A stretch of 64,000 bases of DNA, taken from assembly GCA_000831005.1 (NCBI GenBank), contig CP007152.1, positions 62,001 through 126,000 of the forward strand. The letters run 5' to 3'. The notes beneath the pieces are model-generated. The model made no database searches and had not been told where the DNA came from. It saw nothing but the letters and a program-made list of their open reading frames with translations. This DNA is from Marinobacter salarius. GTDB lineage: Bacteria > Pseudomonadota > Gammaproteobacteria > Pseudomonadales > Oleiphilaceae. Below, piece by piece: positions 27,305 through 37,790 of the stretch. A program made the translations under genes and the position numbers. Position 1 is the first letter of the stretch, and each line of letters opens with the position of its first letter.

Positions 27305-27922
27305 GTGAATCAAGACTCTATCCTGCGCTCACTGGTTGCCGACAACCTGGTTTCCGATCCCGCCGGAGCTCGTGGCCGGCTTCTCCACGAGGCCGCCAAG
27401 CTGTTTCGCGACAAGGGTTATGAGCGGACCACCGTCAGGGATCTGGCCGCCGCCGTTGGCATTCAGTCCGGTAGCCTGTTCCACCACTTCCGCACCAAGG
27501 AAGAAATTCTCAAGGCCGTCATGGTGGAGACCATTCGTCTCAACACGGCCCTGATGCAGGCTGCCGTGGATGCGGCCAGTACCCATCGTGACAAGTTGCA
27601 GGCGCTGATTCGGGCTGAACTGGAGTCCATCAACGGGCAGACCGGGGAGGCCATGGCAGTGCTGGTGTTCGAGTGGCGTAGCCTGTCCGAGGAATCCCAG
27701 GCTTACGTCCTTGAGCTTCGGGATATCTACGAGCAGTTGTGGTTGGATGTGCTGGAGACCTTGCGTCAGGACGGCGTGCTGGCGGCAGATCCCTTTGTGG
27801 TGCGCCGTATGCTCACGGGCGCCCTGAGTTGGACAGTGACATGGTATCGGCCTGACGGTGGCCTGACCCTGGACGATTTGACGGCGCAGGTGGTTGCAAT
27901 GATGGGTTTAACGACGCCCTGA
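27305..27922 (+). CDS. atuR: TetR-family regulator of the atu cluster
   Basis: A 205-residue TetR-type repressor with an N-terminal helix-turn-helix (RLLHEAAKLFRDKGYERTTV, then DLAAAVGIQSGSLFHHFRTK). The ligand-binding domain resembles acyl-CoA-responsive regulators. The first residues (about 1-22) extend beyond the usual TetR N-terminus. Start GTG at 27305. Divergent placement from atuA, as in P. aeruginosa, supports repression of the atu genes relieved by a pathway intermediate, probably a terpenoyl-CoA (inference). The frame is intact. Confidence 0.85.
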   Translation: MNQDSILRSLVADNLVSDPAGARGRLLHEAAKLFRDKGYERTTVRDLAAAVGIQSGSLFHHFRTKEEILKAVMVETIRLNTALMQAAVDAASTHRDKLQALIRAELESINGQTGEAMAVLVFEWRSLSEESQAYVLELRDIYEQLWLDVLETLRQDGVLAADPFVVRRMLTGALSWTVTWYRPDGGLTLDDLTAQVVAMMGLTTP

Positions 27923-27991
27923 ATTGGATAACCCGGCGTTAAATGCCGATGGTGGTACAAATGTCTCAATTGTAATTTTTTACATAACTTA

Positions 27992-28019
27992 TTGTTTTAA
28001 AGAAATTAAAAGATAATTT
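27992..28019 (+). promoter_or_regulatory. candidate promoter of the TRAP-transporter operon
   Basis: TTGTTT (27992-27997), 16-bp spacer, TAATTT (28014-28019), in a very A+T-rich stretch (27961-28022) that stands out from its surroundings. It would leave a leader of about 155 nt before the lipoprotein start. No ORF is convincing in the gap 27923-28182. Confidence 0.4.
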
Positions 28020-28182
28020 TCTCTCGTCTATGTGGGCCATTGGCCTGATCGGCATAACCAAATCGGCAATCCAGCCATTTTTGTCTGACAAGATTCAACG
28101 CATTCTTGCCCTCGTCAAAGATGAACGGGACAGTGATTGCGATCGCCCCCGACCTATAAAAACAATGCAAACAGGACGAACT

Positions 28183-29244
28183 ATGAACTCCTCACTGGTG
28201 AATTCCTTTGGGCATGCCCTCAACGTTCGCAGCCGTCACCTGCTTCTTCTTGTGGTGACGTTTTTGGCCGGTTGCTCGGCCAACCCCATCTACACTACAA
28301 CGGGTGTGGTGCTCTCCAATTACTCCGAGGGGGAAGCAACCCCTTACGTCATGCAGATGTCCGATCCGCAAATGGCCTGTGCGTTGGGTGAGGGCGTTGA
28401 CCCTCTGTTGTACTCGTTTTCCCGCGTGACCGAGGCGCCGGAGAGCACCGGTTCCCTGTTGATGCTGCTGGCCGCGAACTGCTCTGAATACAAGGCATGG
28501 GAAGCGGAACTGGAGTACCTGCGTGCTGATTTTGCCGGTGACGTACCTGCCGCAAAAGACGCGCGGGAGAAAGCAAAGCGGCTGAATGCCCGAACCGCCA
28601 AGCGTCGTTATGTCGCCTATCAGCGCGCCATGGCGGCCTATGACTTTGACCCGGCCGCAAAGGAATTCGAGTGTCCGTTCCTGTTCGATGACCAGGAGGA
28701 GCTGACCTTCCTGCTGGGCCTGCTGACCGGCATGCAGGCCATCGTGAACGACGCCAACTCCGGTGCCATGGCAGGGGTTCCCCGCAATATTGCGCCACGG
28801 GCGGAGCGTGCCGCCGAATGCCTGGATAACGAAAAATGGGGCGGTCTGCCGAATGCCATCCGCGCCATGGTCTGGCTGCTGTTGCCGGACACTCGCCCCA
28901 GCTTGTCGCCGGATCCCTGGGTAGTACTTGAAGACAGCTCCCGCCTGGGCGTTGAGACTGGTATTCGTGCGTCCATGGCCCTTGAGGCGGTGGCCGCCGA
29001 GACCTTTGGTCGCCCTGAGGTGCTGAAGGATGTCATCGCCCGATTCGCAGAAGCGGACAGCACCATCGAGGTCTGGAGTGAATTCCGACTGGTGGATGAA
29101 GTGGCTCGTGGCGTTATCCAGTTTTCCTCAGACAAGCACTGGACAGCCAATTATGGCTACCGCACGCCTCGCACCTACTTTGGCAGGCTGAGCCCGGAAC
29201 GTATGGAAGAGCCTGAAACCATGGATCTGGACGGCCTGCTCTAA
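28183..29244 (+). CDS. TatT-like TRAP-associated lipoprotein
   Basis: A 353-residue lipoprotein. From ATG at 28183 (AGGA 8 nt upstream) the signal has RSRHLLLLVVTFLAGC with the lipobox Cys. The mature part is helical with paired-helix repeats (for example LGLLTGMQAIVNDANSG, RAERAAECLDN, AIRAMVWLLLPDT), consistent with a TPR-like solenoid as in the TRAP transporter T-component (TatT) family. It heads an operon with a periplasmic binding protein and a large TRAP permease. In Treponema, TatT forms a periplasmic complex with the TRAP binding protein and carries hydrophobic ligands. Family assignment rests on context plus fold impression, so it is moderate. Confidence 0.6.
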   Translation: MNSSLVNSFGHALNVRSRHLLLLVVTFLAGCSANPIYTTTGVVLSNYSEGEATPYVMQMSDPQMACALGEGVDPLLYSFSRVTEAPESTGSLLMLLAANCSEYKAWEAELEYLRADFAGDVPAAKDAREKAKRLNARTAKRRYVAYQRAMAAYDFDPAAKEFECPFLFDDQEELTFLLGLLTGMQAIVNDANSGAMAGVPRNIAPRAERAAECLDNEKWGGLPNAIRAMVWLLLPDTRPSLSPDPWVVLEDSSRLGVETGIRASMALEAVAAETFGRPEVLKDVIARFAEADSTIEVWSEFRLVDEVARGVIQFSSDKHWTANYGYRTPRTYFGRLSPERMEEPETMDLDGLL

Positions 29245-29301
29245 GCAGGCCCCGACTCACTGTAATTACCTACAAACACAAGAAAGACCCGGAGGTCATT
29301 C

Positions 29302-30311
29302 ATGATCCGTAAATCCCTTGCTGCCCTTTCTTTTGCTGCAGTTGCTCCGATGGCCGCTGCACAGTCTGTAACGATGTGCGTGTTCGATGTGATCGGCGCA
29401 AACGGTGATATGTACAACATGGTCAAAGACTATGCGCTGGAAATGAAAGCCCATGGGGTTGATTTTGAACTGCGCCCCTACACTGACGAAGGGGTTGCCG
29501 TGGGTGATTTCAATTCCGGACAATGCGACGCCGTCGCCGCTACGGATCTTCGGACCCGCCCGTTCAACCGATTTACCGGCAGCATTAGCGCCGTTGGCGC
29601 GATCCCGACCTATGACGATCTGAAAACAACCCTCGCCACGCTTGCGCAGGCCAAGGCAGCGCCCTTGATGAAACAGGGCGACTATGAGGTGCTGGGCATC
29701 GTTCCGGCGGGTGCAGGCTACCTGTTCGTCAATGACCGTAGCATTGATACCGCTGGTGAACTGGCCGGCAAGCGCATGGCCACACTGGATTACCAGAAGG
29801 ACGCCATCCACATGGTCAACCATGTGAAAGCGACGGTTGTACCCTCCGACATCACCAACTTTGCCGGCAAGTTCAACAATGGCTCGGTGGATACGGCTTA
29901 CGCACCGGCGTTTGCTACGAAGCTCTGGAACTCTACAAGGGCATTGGTGAAGACGGTGGCATCGTTGATTATCCGCTGGCGCAACTGACCATCCAGGTCA
30001 TTGCCCGAGACGATGTGCTCGACGACGACACGGCTCAGAAGTCCCGTGAAGTTGCCTGGGGGATGTACGGCCAGGCCATGGACCTGATTCAGCGGCAGGA
30101 GTCCGCCATTCCGGAGGAAAAGTGGATCCGCATCCCCGACGCTGACATCGAAGGCTATCAGGAGATGTTTCGGGAAAACCGCCTGCAGCTTCGGGATGGA
30201 ACCGATGGTGCCAATAAGGTCTATCACCCGAAGATGATGAGCCTGCTCAGCAAAATTCGTTGCTCCAGCAATCCCGGGGCCTCCGAGTGCACAGCGCCTG
30301 ACCGCGAATAA
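29302..30311 (+). CDS. periplasmic TRAP-type solute-binding protein (one frame break)
   Basis: About 336 residues with a Sec signal peptide (MIRKSLAALSFAAVAPMAAA). The mature protein begins QSVTMCVFDVIGANGDMYNM and contains VGDFNSGQCDAVAATDLRTR and ELAGKRMATLDYQKDAIHMV, in the style of DctP-like binding proteins, though it looks like a divergent branch. The frame breaks near 29920: AYAPAFATK must continue as ALELYKGIGEDGGIVDYPLAQL, one base missing. GGAGGT lies 9 nt upstream of ATG at 29302. It is part of the three-gene importer with its neighbours; ligand unknown. Confidence 0.7.
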
Positions 30312-30327
30312 TAAAGGCTGACCCTCC

Positions 30328-32379
30328 ATGAACTGGCGAGCATTATCAGCGGCAGGCCCGAAAACGCTGTACCCCGTGCATCGACTGCACGGGGTTATCC
30401 TCCTGCTGCTCCTTATCTTTACGCTTCTTCTGGGTATGGGCAACTCACTCCACTCGCGCATGCTGTGGGTGGGGGAGCAGACCTGGCCGAACTACTACCT
30501 GCTGGACCCGGACGCCACGGAACCGACCTGCACGTTGTCCATGGATGTGGATGCAGAGGTCAGGAAACGTGTCGAGGCCTACGAGCCAGATCCGGACGAT
30601 CTTTTCAGCTCGCCGCCGGACCCGGATGCGATCCGCAAGTCCCTGGAAAAAAATCTGGCACTCTGCCAGCAGAAGCATCGCCTCTATGAAGAAAACCAGG
30701 AGCATGCCACCGAGGCGTTGGCAGTTTACAAGGCGGTTGAACAGGGCTTTGCGGATTTTCTGCTGGATAATATCGAGCTCACCAAGTTCCTGTTTATCGC
30801 CATGTTTGCCATGGCTGCGGCGATTTCGGCCTTCGACGCCGATCACATAGCCCTGCGATTGCCGCGCAACCGGTCAGAGTGGCGTCTGAGCCAGGGCATG
30901 CAGTTTGTGGTCAACGGCCTGATGGTGTACTCCCTGTTCTCTTACGTGGGCAAGTTATCCTCTTCGCCGGGCTCGGGAGGCACCGCTTTGCTGCAATACG
31001 CCTGGGCGGCAGTCTTCGGGCTGTTCATGGTGATCAACCTGATGCGGTTTGTGTCGGTGCCGTCTCGAATGAGGCCAGGATCACTGGCGGCGTCCTCCGG
31101 CCTGGTACTGCCGCTGTATTGCGCAATGGGCCTGATCGCGATGAGTTATTTCTTCTTCGTGGACGGCTACTCGTCCGGCCTGGCGATCTATTTCGGTATG
31201 ATGACCAACCTGTCCTCGATGTTTATCAACATCGGGCTCTATGTGCTTGTGGGCATGGCGCTGAAGCAGACTCGCATTCCGGACCTGCTGTTGAACGTCA
31301 TCAAACCTTACCATCTGCCCGCGCCCATGTTGGCCTCGGTGATGATATTCGCGACCGCTTTTCCCACTGCGTTTACTGGCGCCTCGGGGATTTTCATCCT
31401 GGCCGTGGGTGGTGTCGTCTACGATGAAATGCGCAAGAGTGGAGCAGGGCGACAGCTATCGCTGGCTACCACGGCCATGTCCGGCAGCTTGGGGGTGGTT
31501 CTTAATCCCTGTTTGCTGATCGTGGTTGTGGCGGCGCTGAACAAGGAAGTGACCACCTCCGAAATGTACGGCTGGGGTTTCTGGGTGTTTATTATGTCGG
31601 CCACCCTGTTCTCTGTGGTTGTCTGTAAAACCCAGGGCAACTGGAAGCCTCGCCCGGCTCCGGGGGCATTCCGTAAATCGCTGGCGCAGCTTCGCCCCCT
31701 GGTGCCTTATGCCATCGTTACCGCGGTGGTTATCCTGGCCATCTGGGTCATTCTCGGTTTGGGATTCAATGAGTACAGCGCGCCGATGATCCTGCCGCTG
31801 GTGATGCTGGCGCTGGTCTATCTCGATTCGGGCAAGGATCCCAACGAACAGGGCCAATCCCGGGTGCGTGCTTTTTGTATGCGTACAACGGCGGCCGCCA
31901 GTGACTCTGCCGTACACATCGGCGCACTGCTGGCGCTGATTGGTTTCTCTATCTGTCTCGGGGGCATCCTGGAACGTTCCGATGTGGTGCACGCATTGTT
32001 CCCGGAAAACCTGACCAGCCCCTGGATCGCCATGTTGGTGATTGTGGTTATGCTCACCATTATCGGCATGGTGATGGACCCGTTCGGCGCGGTCATCCTG
32101 GTGTCGGCCACCATCGCGCAGCCCGCCATCCAGTTGGGTATCGACCCGCTGCACTTCTGGATCGTGTGCCTGGTGGCGTTTGAACTGGGCTACCTGAGCC
32201 CGCCGGTGGCACTGAACCATCTGCTGACACGGCAGGTGGTAGGTGAAACCGAGGTGTTGGCCGCTGAGCGCACGGGTTCGTTCTGGCATCGCTATGAGAG
32301 ACTGTTATTGCCACTGGTGGTGATGGGACCGACATTGCTGACGGCGGCGTTCGTGCCTCTGTTTTTCTACGCACTGTAG
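30328..32379 (+). CDS. TRAP transporter large permease (fused-type)
   Basis: A 683-residue integral membrane protein. The first about 150 residues contain one helix and an acidic periplasmic-type segment with two Cys. A block of about 4 helices follows (LFIAMFAMAAAISAFDADHI, GMQFVVNGLMVYSLFSYVG, small-permease-like). A DctM-like region then contains FATAFPTAFTGASGIFILAVG, TTAMSGSLGVVLNPCLLIV, GMVMDPFGAVILVSATIAQP and FELGYLSPPVALNHLLTRQV. The last motif is typical of DctM subunits. It is therefore the sodium-coupled membrane component of the preceding binding protein, with small and large subunits apparently in one chain. A terminator follows. Confidence 0.82.
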   Translation: MNWRALSAAGPKTLYPVHRLHGVILLLLLIFTLLLGMGNSLHSRMLWVGEQTWPNYYLLDPDATEPTCTLSMDVDAEVRKRVEAYEPDPDDLFSSPPDPDAIRKSLEKNLALCQQKHRLYEENQEHATEALAVYKAVEQGFADFLLDNIELTKFLFIAMFAMAAAISAFDADHIALRLPRNRSEWRLSQGMQFVVNGLMVYSLFSYVGKLSSSPGSGGTALLQYAWAAVFGLFMVINLMRFVSVPSRMRPGSLAASSGLVLPLYCAMGLIAMSYFFFVDGYSSGLAIYFGMMTNLSSMFINIGLYVLVGMALKQTRIPDLLLNVIKPYHLPAPMLASVMIFATAFPTAFTGASGIFILAVGGVVYDEMRKSGAGRQLSLATTAMSGSLGVVLNPCLLIVVVAALNKEVTTSEMYGWGFWVFIMSATLFSVVVCKTQGNWKPRPAPGAFRKSLAQLRPLVPYAIVTAVVILAIWVILGLGFNEYSAPMILPLVMLALVYLDSGKDPNEQGQSRVRAFCMRTTAAASDSAVHIGALLALIGFSICLGGILERSDVVHALFPENLTSPWIAMLVIVVMLTIIGMVMDPFGAVILVSATIAQPAIQLGIDPLHFWIVCLVAFELGYLSPPVALNHLLTRQVVGETEVLAAERTGSFWHRYERLLLPLVVMGPTLLTAAFVPLFFYAL

Positions 32380-32406
32380 ATATAGAGCCTCGGAGGCACC
32401 GACGCG

Positions 32407-32442
32407 AAACCGCCTGTGGGGTAACCTGCAGGCGGTTTTTTG
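32407..32442 (+). terminator. intrinsic terminator of the TRAP operon
   Basis: Stem AAACCGCCTG (32407-32416) with CAGGCGGTTT (32429-32438), 12-nt loop, then a T run (ttttttgc), 28 nt after the permease stop. Confidence 0.88.
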
Positions 32443-32556
32443 CATCTGATTATGGGTTTGGAACGTAATCGGTTTCATAGGCGTTTAATGAGTACCATAC
32501 TGAAAGCATATGGTGTCGTTCTCGCACTTCTAAGTTGTCGTCCTTGTGAGCCCATT

Positions 32557-35193
32557 ATGATTCGGACTGTTCCTGTTACTGCTGGTTTGATCTCGTTTAC
32601 ATTGCTGTTCGCAGGCTGCGGCGGTGGTGGATCCGGTGGTAGCAGTGAGGCGCAACCCGATCTGAGTGGGGTGATTGACATCGAGAGCGGTACACGGGTG
32701 GACTCCGATACCGCAGATGATCGTCGTGTTGACCTTGCCACCGCCAATAACACGGCCGTGTCTGCCCAGACTCTGCCGCCGGGCGCAACGGTGGGTGGCT
32801 ATCTGAGTTCTGGCTCCGATACCTACGCAAATTTTTTCCAGTACTTTGAAGATGCCGTTGATGTCTACGCCGTAGACCTGTCACCCGGAGACCGCGTCTC
32901 TTTTCAGGTGTTCAGTTCTCCGGAGGATCTCCTGCCCGCTGGCGCAGCGGCGCCGGAGCGTTCTCTTCGGATACTGAAACAGCAGGCGGGAACCGTTGTG
33001 GAAGTGGCGTCTCAGTCTGCTTCGGGTGATCTGCGACCGCTGGTCGAGGTGCTCGACGACACTTTCGAGCCCGGCTCTTACCTGGTGGAAGTCAGTACCA
33101 CCAGCGGTATTCCATTTCGGTACGTGCTGTCGCTGGCAGGTGAGGGAACAGCCAGCGTGATGAACACCAGCTACTCGACGCCGCCATTCATGATTGATGA
33201 AGCCGTAGTCACCCTCGCGCCAGCCTCGGGGAACCTGCCAGTGATCGCAGCGATGGCGACGTCACAGCGCAGGGAACTGGGTCGAGGTGCCTGGCTGGTG
33301 CGCCGTGACCGGCCACGAAACCTGGCAACCATGTCGTCCGGGCAGCGAGAAAGTGCGCGTCAGGAAACCCTGGAATGGGTCAGGGAGTTGCAGCAACAGC
33401 CCGGTGTGACATCAGCGGAGCCGAACTACCTCTATTCCTCCAACAAGTGTCCCCGGACAATGATCCACTCTACAGTCGCCAATGGAGTCTGCCGCTGATT
33501 CAAACGCCGTTGGCTGGCAGGCCGCACCGAGTGCGGGTGCAGATATTGGTATCGCGGTCATGGATACCGGCGTATTCCGATCGCCACCGACGGCGACGGG
33601 CGACTGGCATCCGGACTTGAGCGCCAATGTGCAACTGATCCCAGGGCAGATCATGGATTACGTATCGGGTGATCTGGATATTGATCGGGAGGACAGTGGC
33701 CAACGTGACACAAACCCCGCCGACCCGGGTGACGGCAAGGCCCGGAGCAGTAATTTCCACGGAACCCATGTGGCAGGTATTGCCGCTGCCGTTGATAACA
33801 CCCAGGGTGTCGTCGGGGTTTCGCCGGGGGCCACTATCTATCCGGTACGGGTGCTCGGGCGTGACGGTGTAGGGTCGTCCGCTGACCTGATTGACGCCCT
33901 GAACTGGGCAGCCGGCCGGAATGAAATAGATGTGATTAATCTCAGTCTCGGTGGGCTTGGCCCAAGCAACGCGCTCAAGCAGGCGATCGACGCCGCCTGG
34001 AATGGTGGCAACGGCAAACTGATTGTTGCCGCTGCTGGCAACCAGGGCACGGACGAGCCTACCTACCCCGCTGCCTATCCCAACGTTGTCGGAGTGGGGG
34101 CTGTAGACGGCGGAAGTGTGCGTGCCTCGTATTCCAACGTTGGCCAGTCCGTCGACGTGGTTGCTCCGGGTGGTGATGCAAGCAGGGATGCCAATCAGGA
34201 TGGTACGGCCGATGTCATTGTCAGCGCCTGGGGGCGCGACGATACGGGCTCATTCGAGCCGGGATACGCTGGCCTGCAGGGCACCTCAATGGCGGCACCT
34301 CATGTGGCGGGCGTTTACGCCTGATGAAGGCGGAAGTGCCGACCCTTACCCCTGCCGGATTTCAGAGTTTCCTGGTAAATGGTGACCTTACGGACGATGT
34401 GGGGCCCGCGTTTGAATACGGAGCGGGACAGATCAACGCATTGGCGGCGATGGATGCGGCCCTGGACGGCAACTTCCCAATCACTCTTGGTTCCTCGCCC
34501 ACGGCCATACAGTTCAATGCTGCGGTGCTCAGCGAACAGCTGGTATTTTCGACCTACCCCGAAGGCGAGAGCGTCACCATCACAGACGTGGACCCTGGTG
34601 CGCCATGGCTTGATGTGAGTGAACCCAGCGATGCGCGACCGTTGTCACTGACAGTGACCGCAGACCCTACGCAACTGGGGGGTGACGGGCGCTACATGGC
34701 AACGCTGGTGATTACCTATCAAGCAGACGGCGCACCTGCTGCAACGCTTATGATTCCGGTATCTCTCAGCCTGGGTAGTTCATCGGATGAACGGAACGCA
34801 GGCCGACACTATGTATTGCTGGTCAGTGCGGACGACGAGCGCGATACTCTTGAGCAGGCCGTTGTCTCCGCCTCCCGGGGGCGGTACGAATTTGCGTTTG
34901 ACGAGGTTGAGGCCGGTGAGTATTTCCTGGTTGCCGGCAGCGACATGGACAACAACGGGCTGATTTGTGAAAACGGCGAGGCCTGTGCCGAATATCCGGT
35001 CAATGGGTTACCTGAAAAAATCGTTATTGGCGAAGAACCGGTAGGCGGGGTAAGGTTGAGTACCAGTTTTCGTCGGCCCACCATTACCTCCCTGGGTCTG
35101 CCCAGAGTGGGCTTTGAGGGGTATCGCCTGAAATCAGGCCCGAAGTCAAAAACTGGCGGTGAGCCGATCCGCAACGTGGAGAGTACCCGTTGA
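32557..35193 (+). CDS. subtilase-family (S8) lipoprotein protease (three frame breaks)
   Basis: About 879 residues. ATG at 32557 begins a lipoprotein signal ending LFAGC, followed by GGGGSGGSS. A long N-terminal region (residues about 60-290) includes a PPC-like beta domain (GDRVSFQVFSS... FEPGSYLVEVST). The S8 domain follows, with Asp in IAVMDTGVF, His in FHGTHVAGIAAA, Asn in VAAAGNQGTDEP and Ser in GTSMAAPHVAGVYA. The last 280 residues are beta-rich. Frame breaks near 33440 (YSSNK to VSPDNDPLYS), 33513 (LIQTPLA to WQAAPSAG) and 34319 (VAGVYA to LMKAEVPTL) each need one base. It is probably surface-anchored. It overlaps the PrcB-like gene. Confidence 0.87.
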
Positions 35194-35680
35194 CCTGTCG
35201 TTTTACGCTGCTAACACTCTGTGTACTCGTGCTCAGCCTGATCGCAGGCTGTGCGATCAATCGCTCGGCGACCGCTGATGGTGCGCCTCTGGCGAGACAG
35301 GTCACTGAGTCCGATCACTGTGGGCTCACGGCGCCGGGGCTGGTCTATGTGTCCAGCGCCGGAGATCTGGACAAGCTTGCCCAACTGCCCTCCGGAAACC
35401 TGGCGCTGAGCATGCTTCGCGCCATTGATTTCAAGGAGGAACATCTGGTGTTGGTGGGGCTGGGGCAGAAAACCACTGGCGGCTACGGCCTGACACTGAC
35501 GTCGTCCGAGATCGTAGACGATGTTCTGGAGTTGGCGCTCAAGGTCAGGCGGCCGGCGGCAGACGCATGGTAACCCAGGCGTTGACCACACCCTGTGCAG
35601 TGATCGCCATCAGCCCCGCAGAGTGGGAGCAGTTGCGGGTGTCCGGGGGAGGCCTCGGGCGTTTCTCGCGACAGCGTTAA
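35190..35680 (+). CDS. PrcB-like lipoprotein next to subtilase (one frame break)
   Basis: About 163 residues. TTG at 35190 overlaps the protease stop codon (tTGAC) by four bases, suggesting coupled translation. The signal peptide ends LIAGC (lipobox). The middle contains FKEEHLVLVGLGQKTTGGYG, the TGGY pattern of the PrcB C-terminal domain family. The frame breaks near 35571: RRPAADA must continue as MVTQALTTPCAVIAISPAEW, ending at 35680 (RFSRQR). In Treponema denticola PrcB is a lipoprotein partner of the subtilisin-like dentilisin. The same pairing here suggests a protease-complex subunit (inference). Confidence 0.68.
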
Positions 35681-35794
35681 CGGCGCCGGGGTCGTGCTGG
35701 TCCACACCAGCACAAAACAACCGTTGATCTTTCCCTGCGAATCCCTAAGCTATGGGCCAGTTTTATAACAAACCCGTGGAGTCGCTTCCTTCCC

Positions 35795-37689
35795 ATGAGC
35801 CAGAAACAGTACAACGCCGATGCCATTGAAGTTCTGAGTGGTCTGGACCCTGTCCGCAAACGCCCAGGCATGTACACCGATACCAGTCGGCCCAACCATC
35901 TGGCCCAGGAAGTCATTGATAACAGTGTCGACGAAGCCTGGCGGGGCACGCCCGCAGGATCGATGTCGTCCTGCACAGCGATGGTTCCCTGAGCGTGGAA
36001 GACGACGGCCGCGGGATGCCGGTCGACATGCACAAGGAACATGGCGTTCCGGGTGTGGAGCTGATTCTGACCCGCCTCCACGCCGGCGGTAAATTCTCCC
36101 AGGGTAACTACAACTTTTCCGGTGGCCTGCATGGGGTGGGTGTCTCGGTGGTCAACGCCCTGTCGACGCTCCTTGAGGTTTCGATCAAGCGTGACGGGCA
36201 ACTGCACCGGATGACCTTCGCCAACGGCCACAAGGAGACGGAACTTACAGTTGTCGACTCTGTGGGCAAGCGGAACACCGGTACCCGATTGAAGTTCACC
36301 CCGGACCCAAGCTACTTCGACAGCCCGAAATTTTCCGTCAGCCGTTTGCGCCACAACCTGCGCGCCAAGGCCGTTCTCTGTCCCGGCCTGAACGTCACTT
36401 TCCTGCAGGAACACACCGGTGATAAAGATGAATGGTGCTACGAGGGCGGTTTGCGGGACTACCTGCGCACCGAGCTTGCCGACATCGAAGCCGTACCGCT
36501 GGAGCCGTTCACGGGCAGCTTTTCCGGCAACAAGGAAGCGGTGGACTGGGCGTTCCAGTGGTTGCCGGAAGGTGGCGAAGCGGTTATGGAGAGTTACGTT
36601 AACCTGATTCCGACCGCCCAGGGCGGCACCCATGTGAACGGCCTGCGTACCGGCCTGCTGGAGGCCATGAGGGAGTTCTGTGAGTTCCGCAACCTGTTGC
36701 CCCGGGGCGTCAAGTTGTCTCCTGAAGACATCTGGGAACGCTGCGCCTATGTGTTGTCCTTCAAGATGCAGGAACCCCAGTTTTCCGGCCAGACCAAGGA
36801 ACGTTTGTCCTCCCGGGAAGCCGCCGCGTTTATTTCCGGTGTGGTGAAGGACGCGTTCAGTCTGTGGCTGAATCAGCACACGGACATTGCTGAAGCACTC
36901 GCTGAATTGTTCATCAGCAATGCCCAGCGTCGTCTCAGGGCCAGCAAGAAAGTGGCCCGCAAAAAGGTCACATCCGGTCCGGCTTTGCCCGGAAAACTGG
37001 CGGATTGTTCCGGCAGCGACACCAACCGCTCGGAACTCTTTCTGGTTGAGGGTGACTCCGCCGGCGGCTCCGCGAAACAGGCTCGTGACCGTGAATTTCA
37101 GGCGGTCATGCCCCTGCGAGGCAAGATACTCAACACCTGGGAAGTGGACTCCAGCGAAATTCTTGCGTCCCAGGAAGTCCATGACATTGCCGTTGCCATT
37201 GGGGTAGATCCTGGCTCCGACAAACTGGAAGGCCTGCGTTACAACAAGATCTGCATCCTGGCGGACGCTGACTCCGATGGCCTACACATCGCCACCCTGT
37301 TGTGCGCGTTGTTCGTCAAGCATTTCCGACCGGTGGTTGCTGCCGGCCACGTATTTGTTGCCATGCCCCCGCTGTATCGTGTTGATTTGGGAAAGGAAAC
37401 TTTTTACGCCCTTGATGAGCACGAAAAGCAGGGCATTATCGACCGGCTGGCGGCTGAAAACCGTCGCGGCAAGATTTCCGTTACCCGTTTCAAGGGCCTG
37501 GGCGAGATGAATCCGCTCCAGTTGCGGGAGACGACAATGGCGCCGGATACCCGCCGGCTGGTGATGCTGACCATTGAAGACGGCGACGATACCGACAGCC
37601 GCATGGACATGCTGCTGGGTAAAAAGCGGGCGTCTGACCGCCGCACCTGGCTGGAGACTTACGGAAATATGGCGGATATCGAAGTCTGA
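35795..37689 (+). CDS. parE: DNA topoisomerase IV subunit B (one frame break)
   Basis: The ATPase subunit of topoisomerase IV, which unlinks daughter chromosomes. About 631 residues. GHKL ATPase: [20 protein letters not shown], the Asn of [25 protein letters not shown] and [40 protein letters not shown] and the metal triad [14 protein letters not shown]. The frame breaks near 35950, where VDEA must be joined to [26 protein letters not shown] reads GCCTG. An essential gene cannot be truncated at residue 50, so this is strong evidence for a consensus error. Confidence 0.96.
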
Positions 37690-37790
37690 ATCGTCCTATA
37701 TTTCTTCTGGTGCTTTAAACAGCATCCTTTATTCTTTCTAAGTATTCGGCAAACTCGTTATCCTGCCCCTTTTATCCAAAGGACCACCAG

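Noticed and set aside
31456..32289. A 277-codon minus-strand ORF opposite the TRAP permease
   Set aside because: Composition (very rich in His, Gln, Arg and Asp) is typical of the reverse strand of membrane-protein genes.
35677..37182. A 501-codon ORF on the minus strand opposite parE
   Set aside because: It is antisense to the conserved ATPase and TOPRIM motifs of parE, has no family-like segments, and arises from G+C-rich codon bias.
35795..37689. Programmed ribosomal frameshifting as explanation of the frame breaks
   Set aside because: Breaks occur in many unrelated genes without slippery heptamers or a common downstream structure, and are not known in parE, serA or tsaE of other bacteria.
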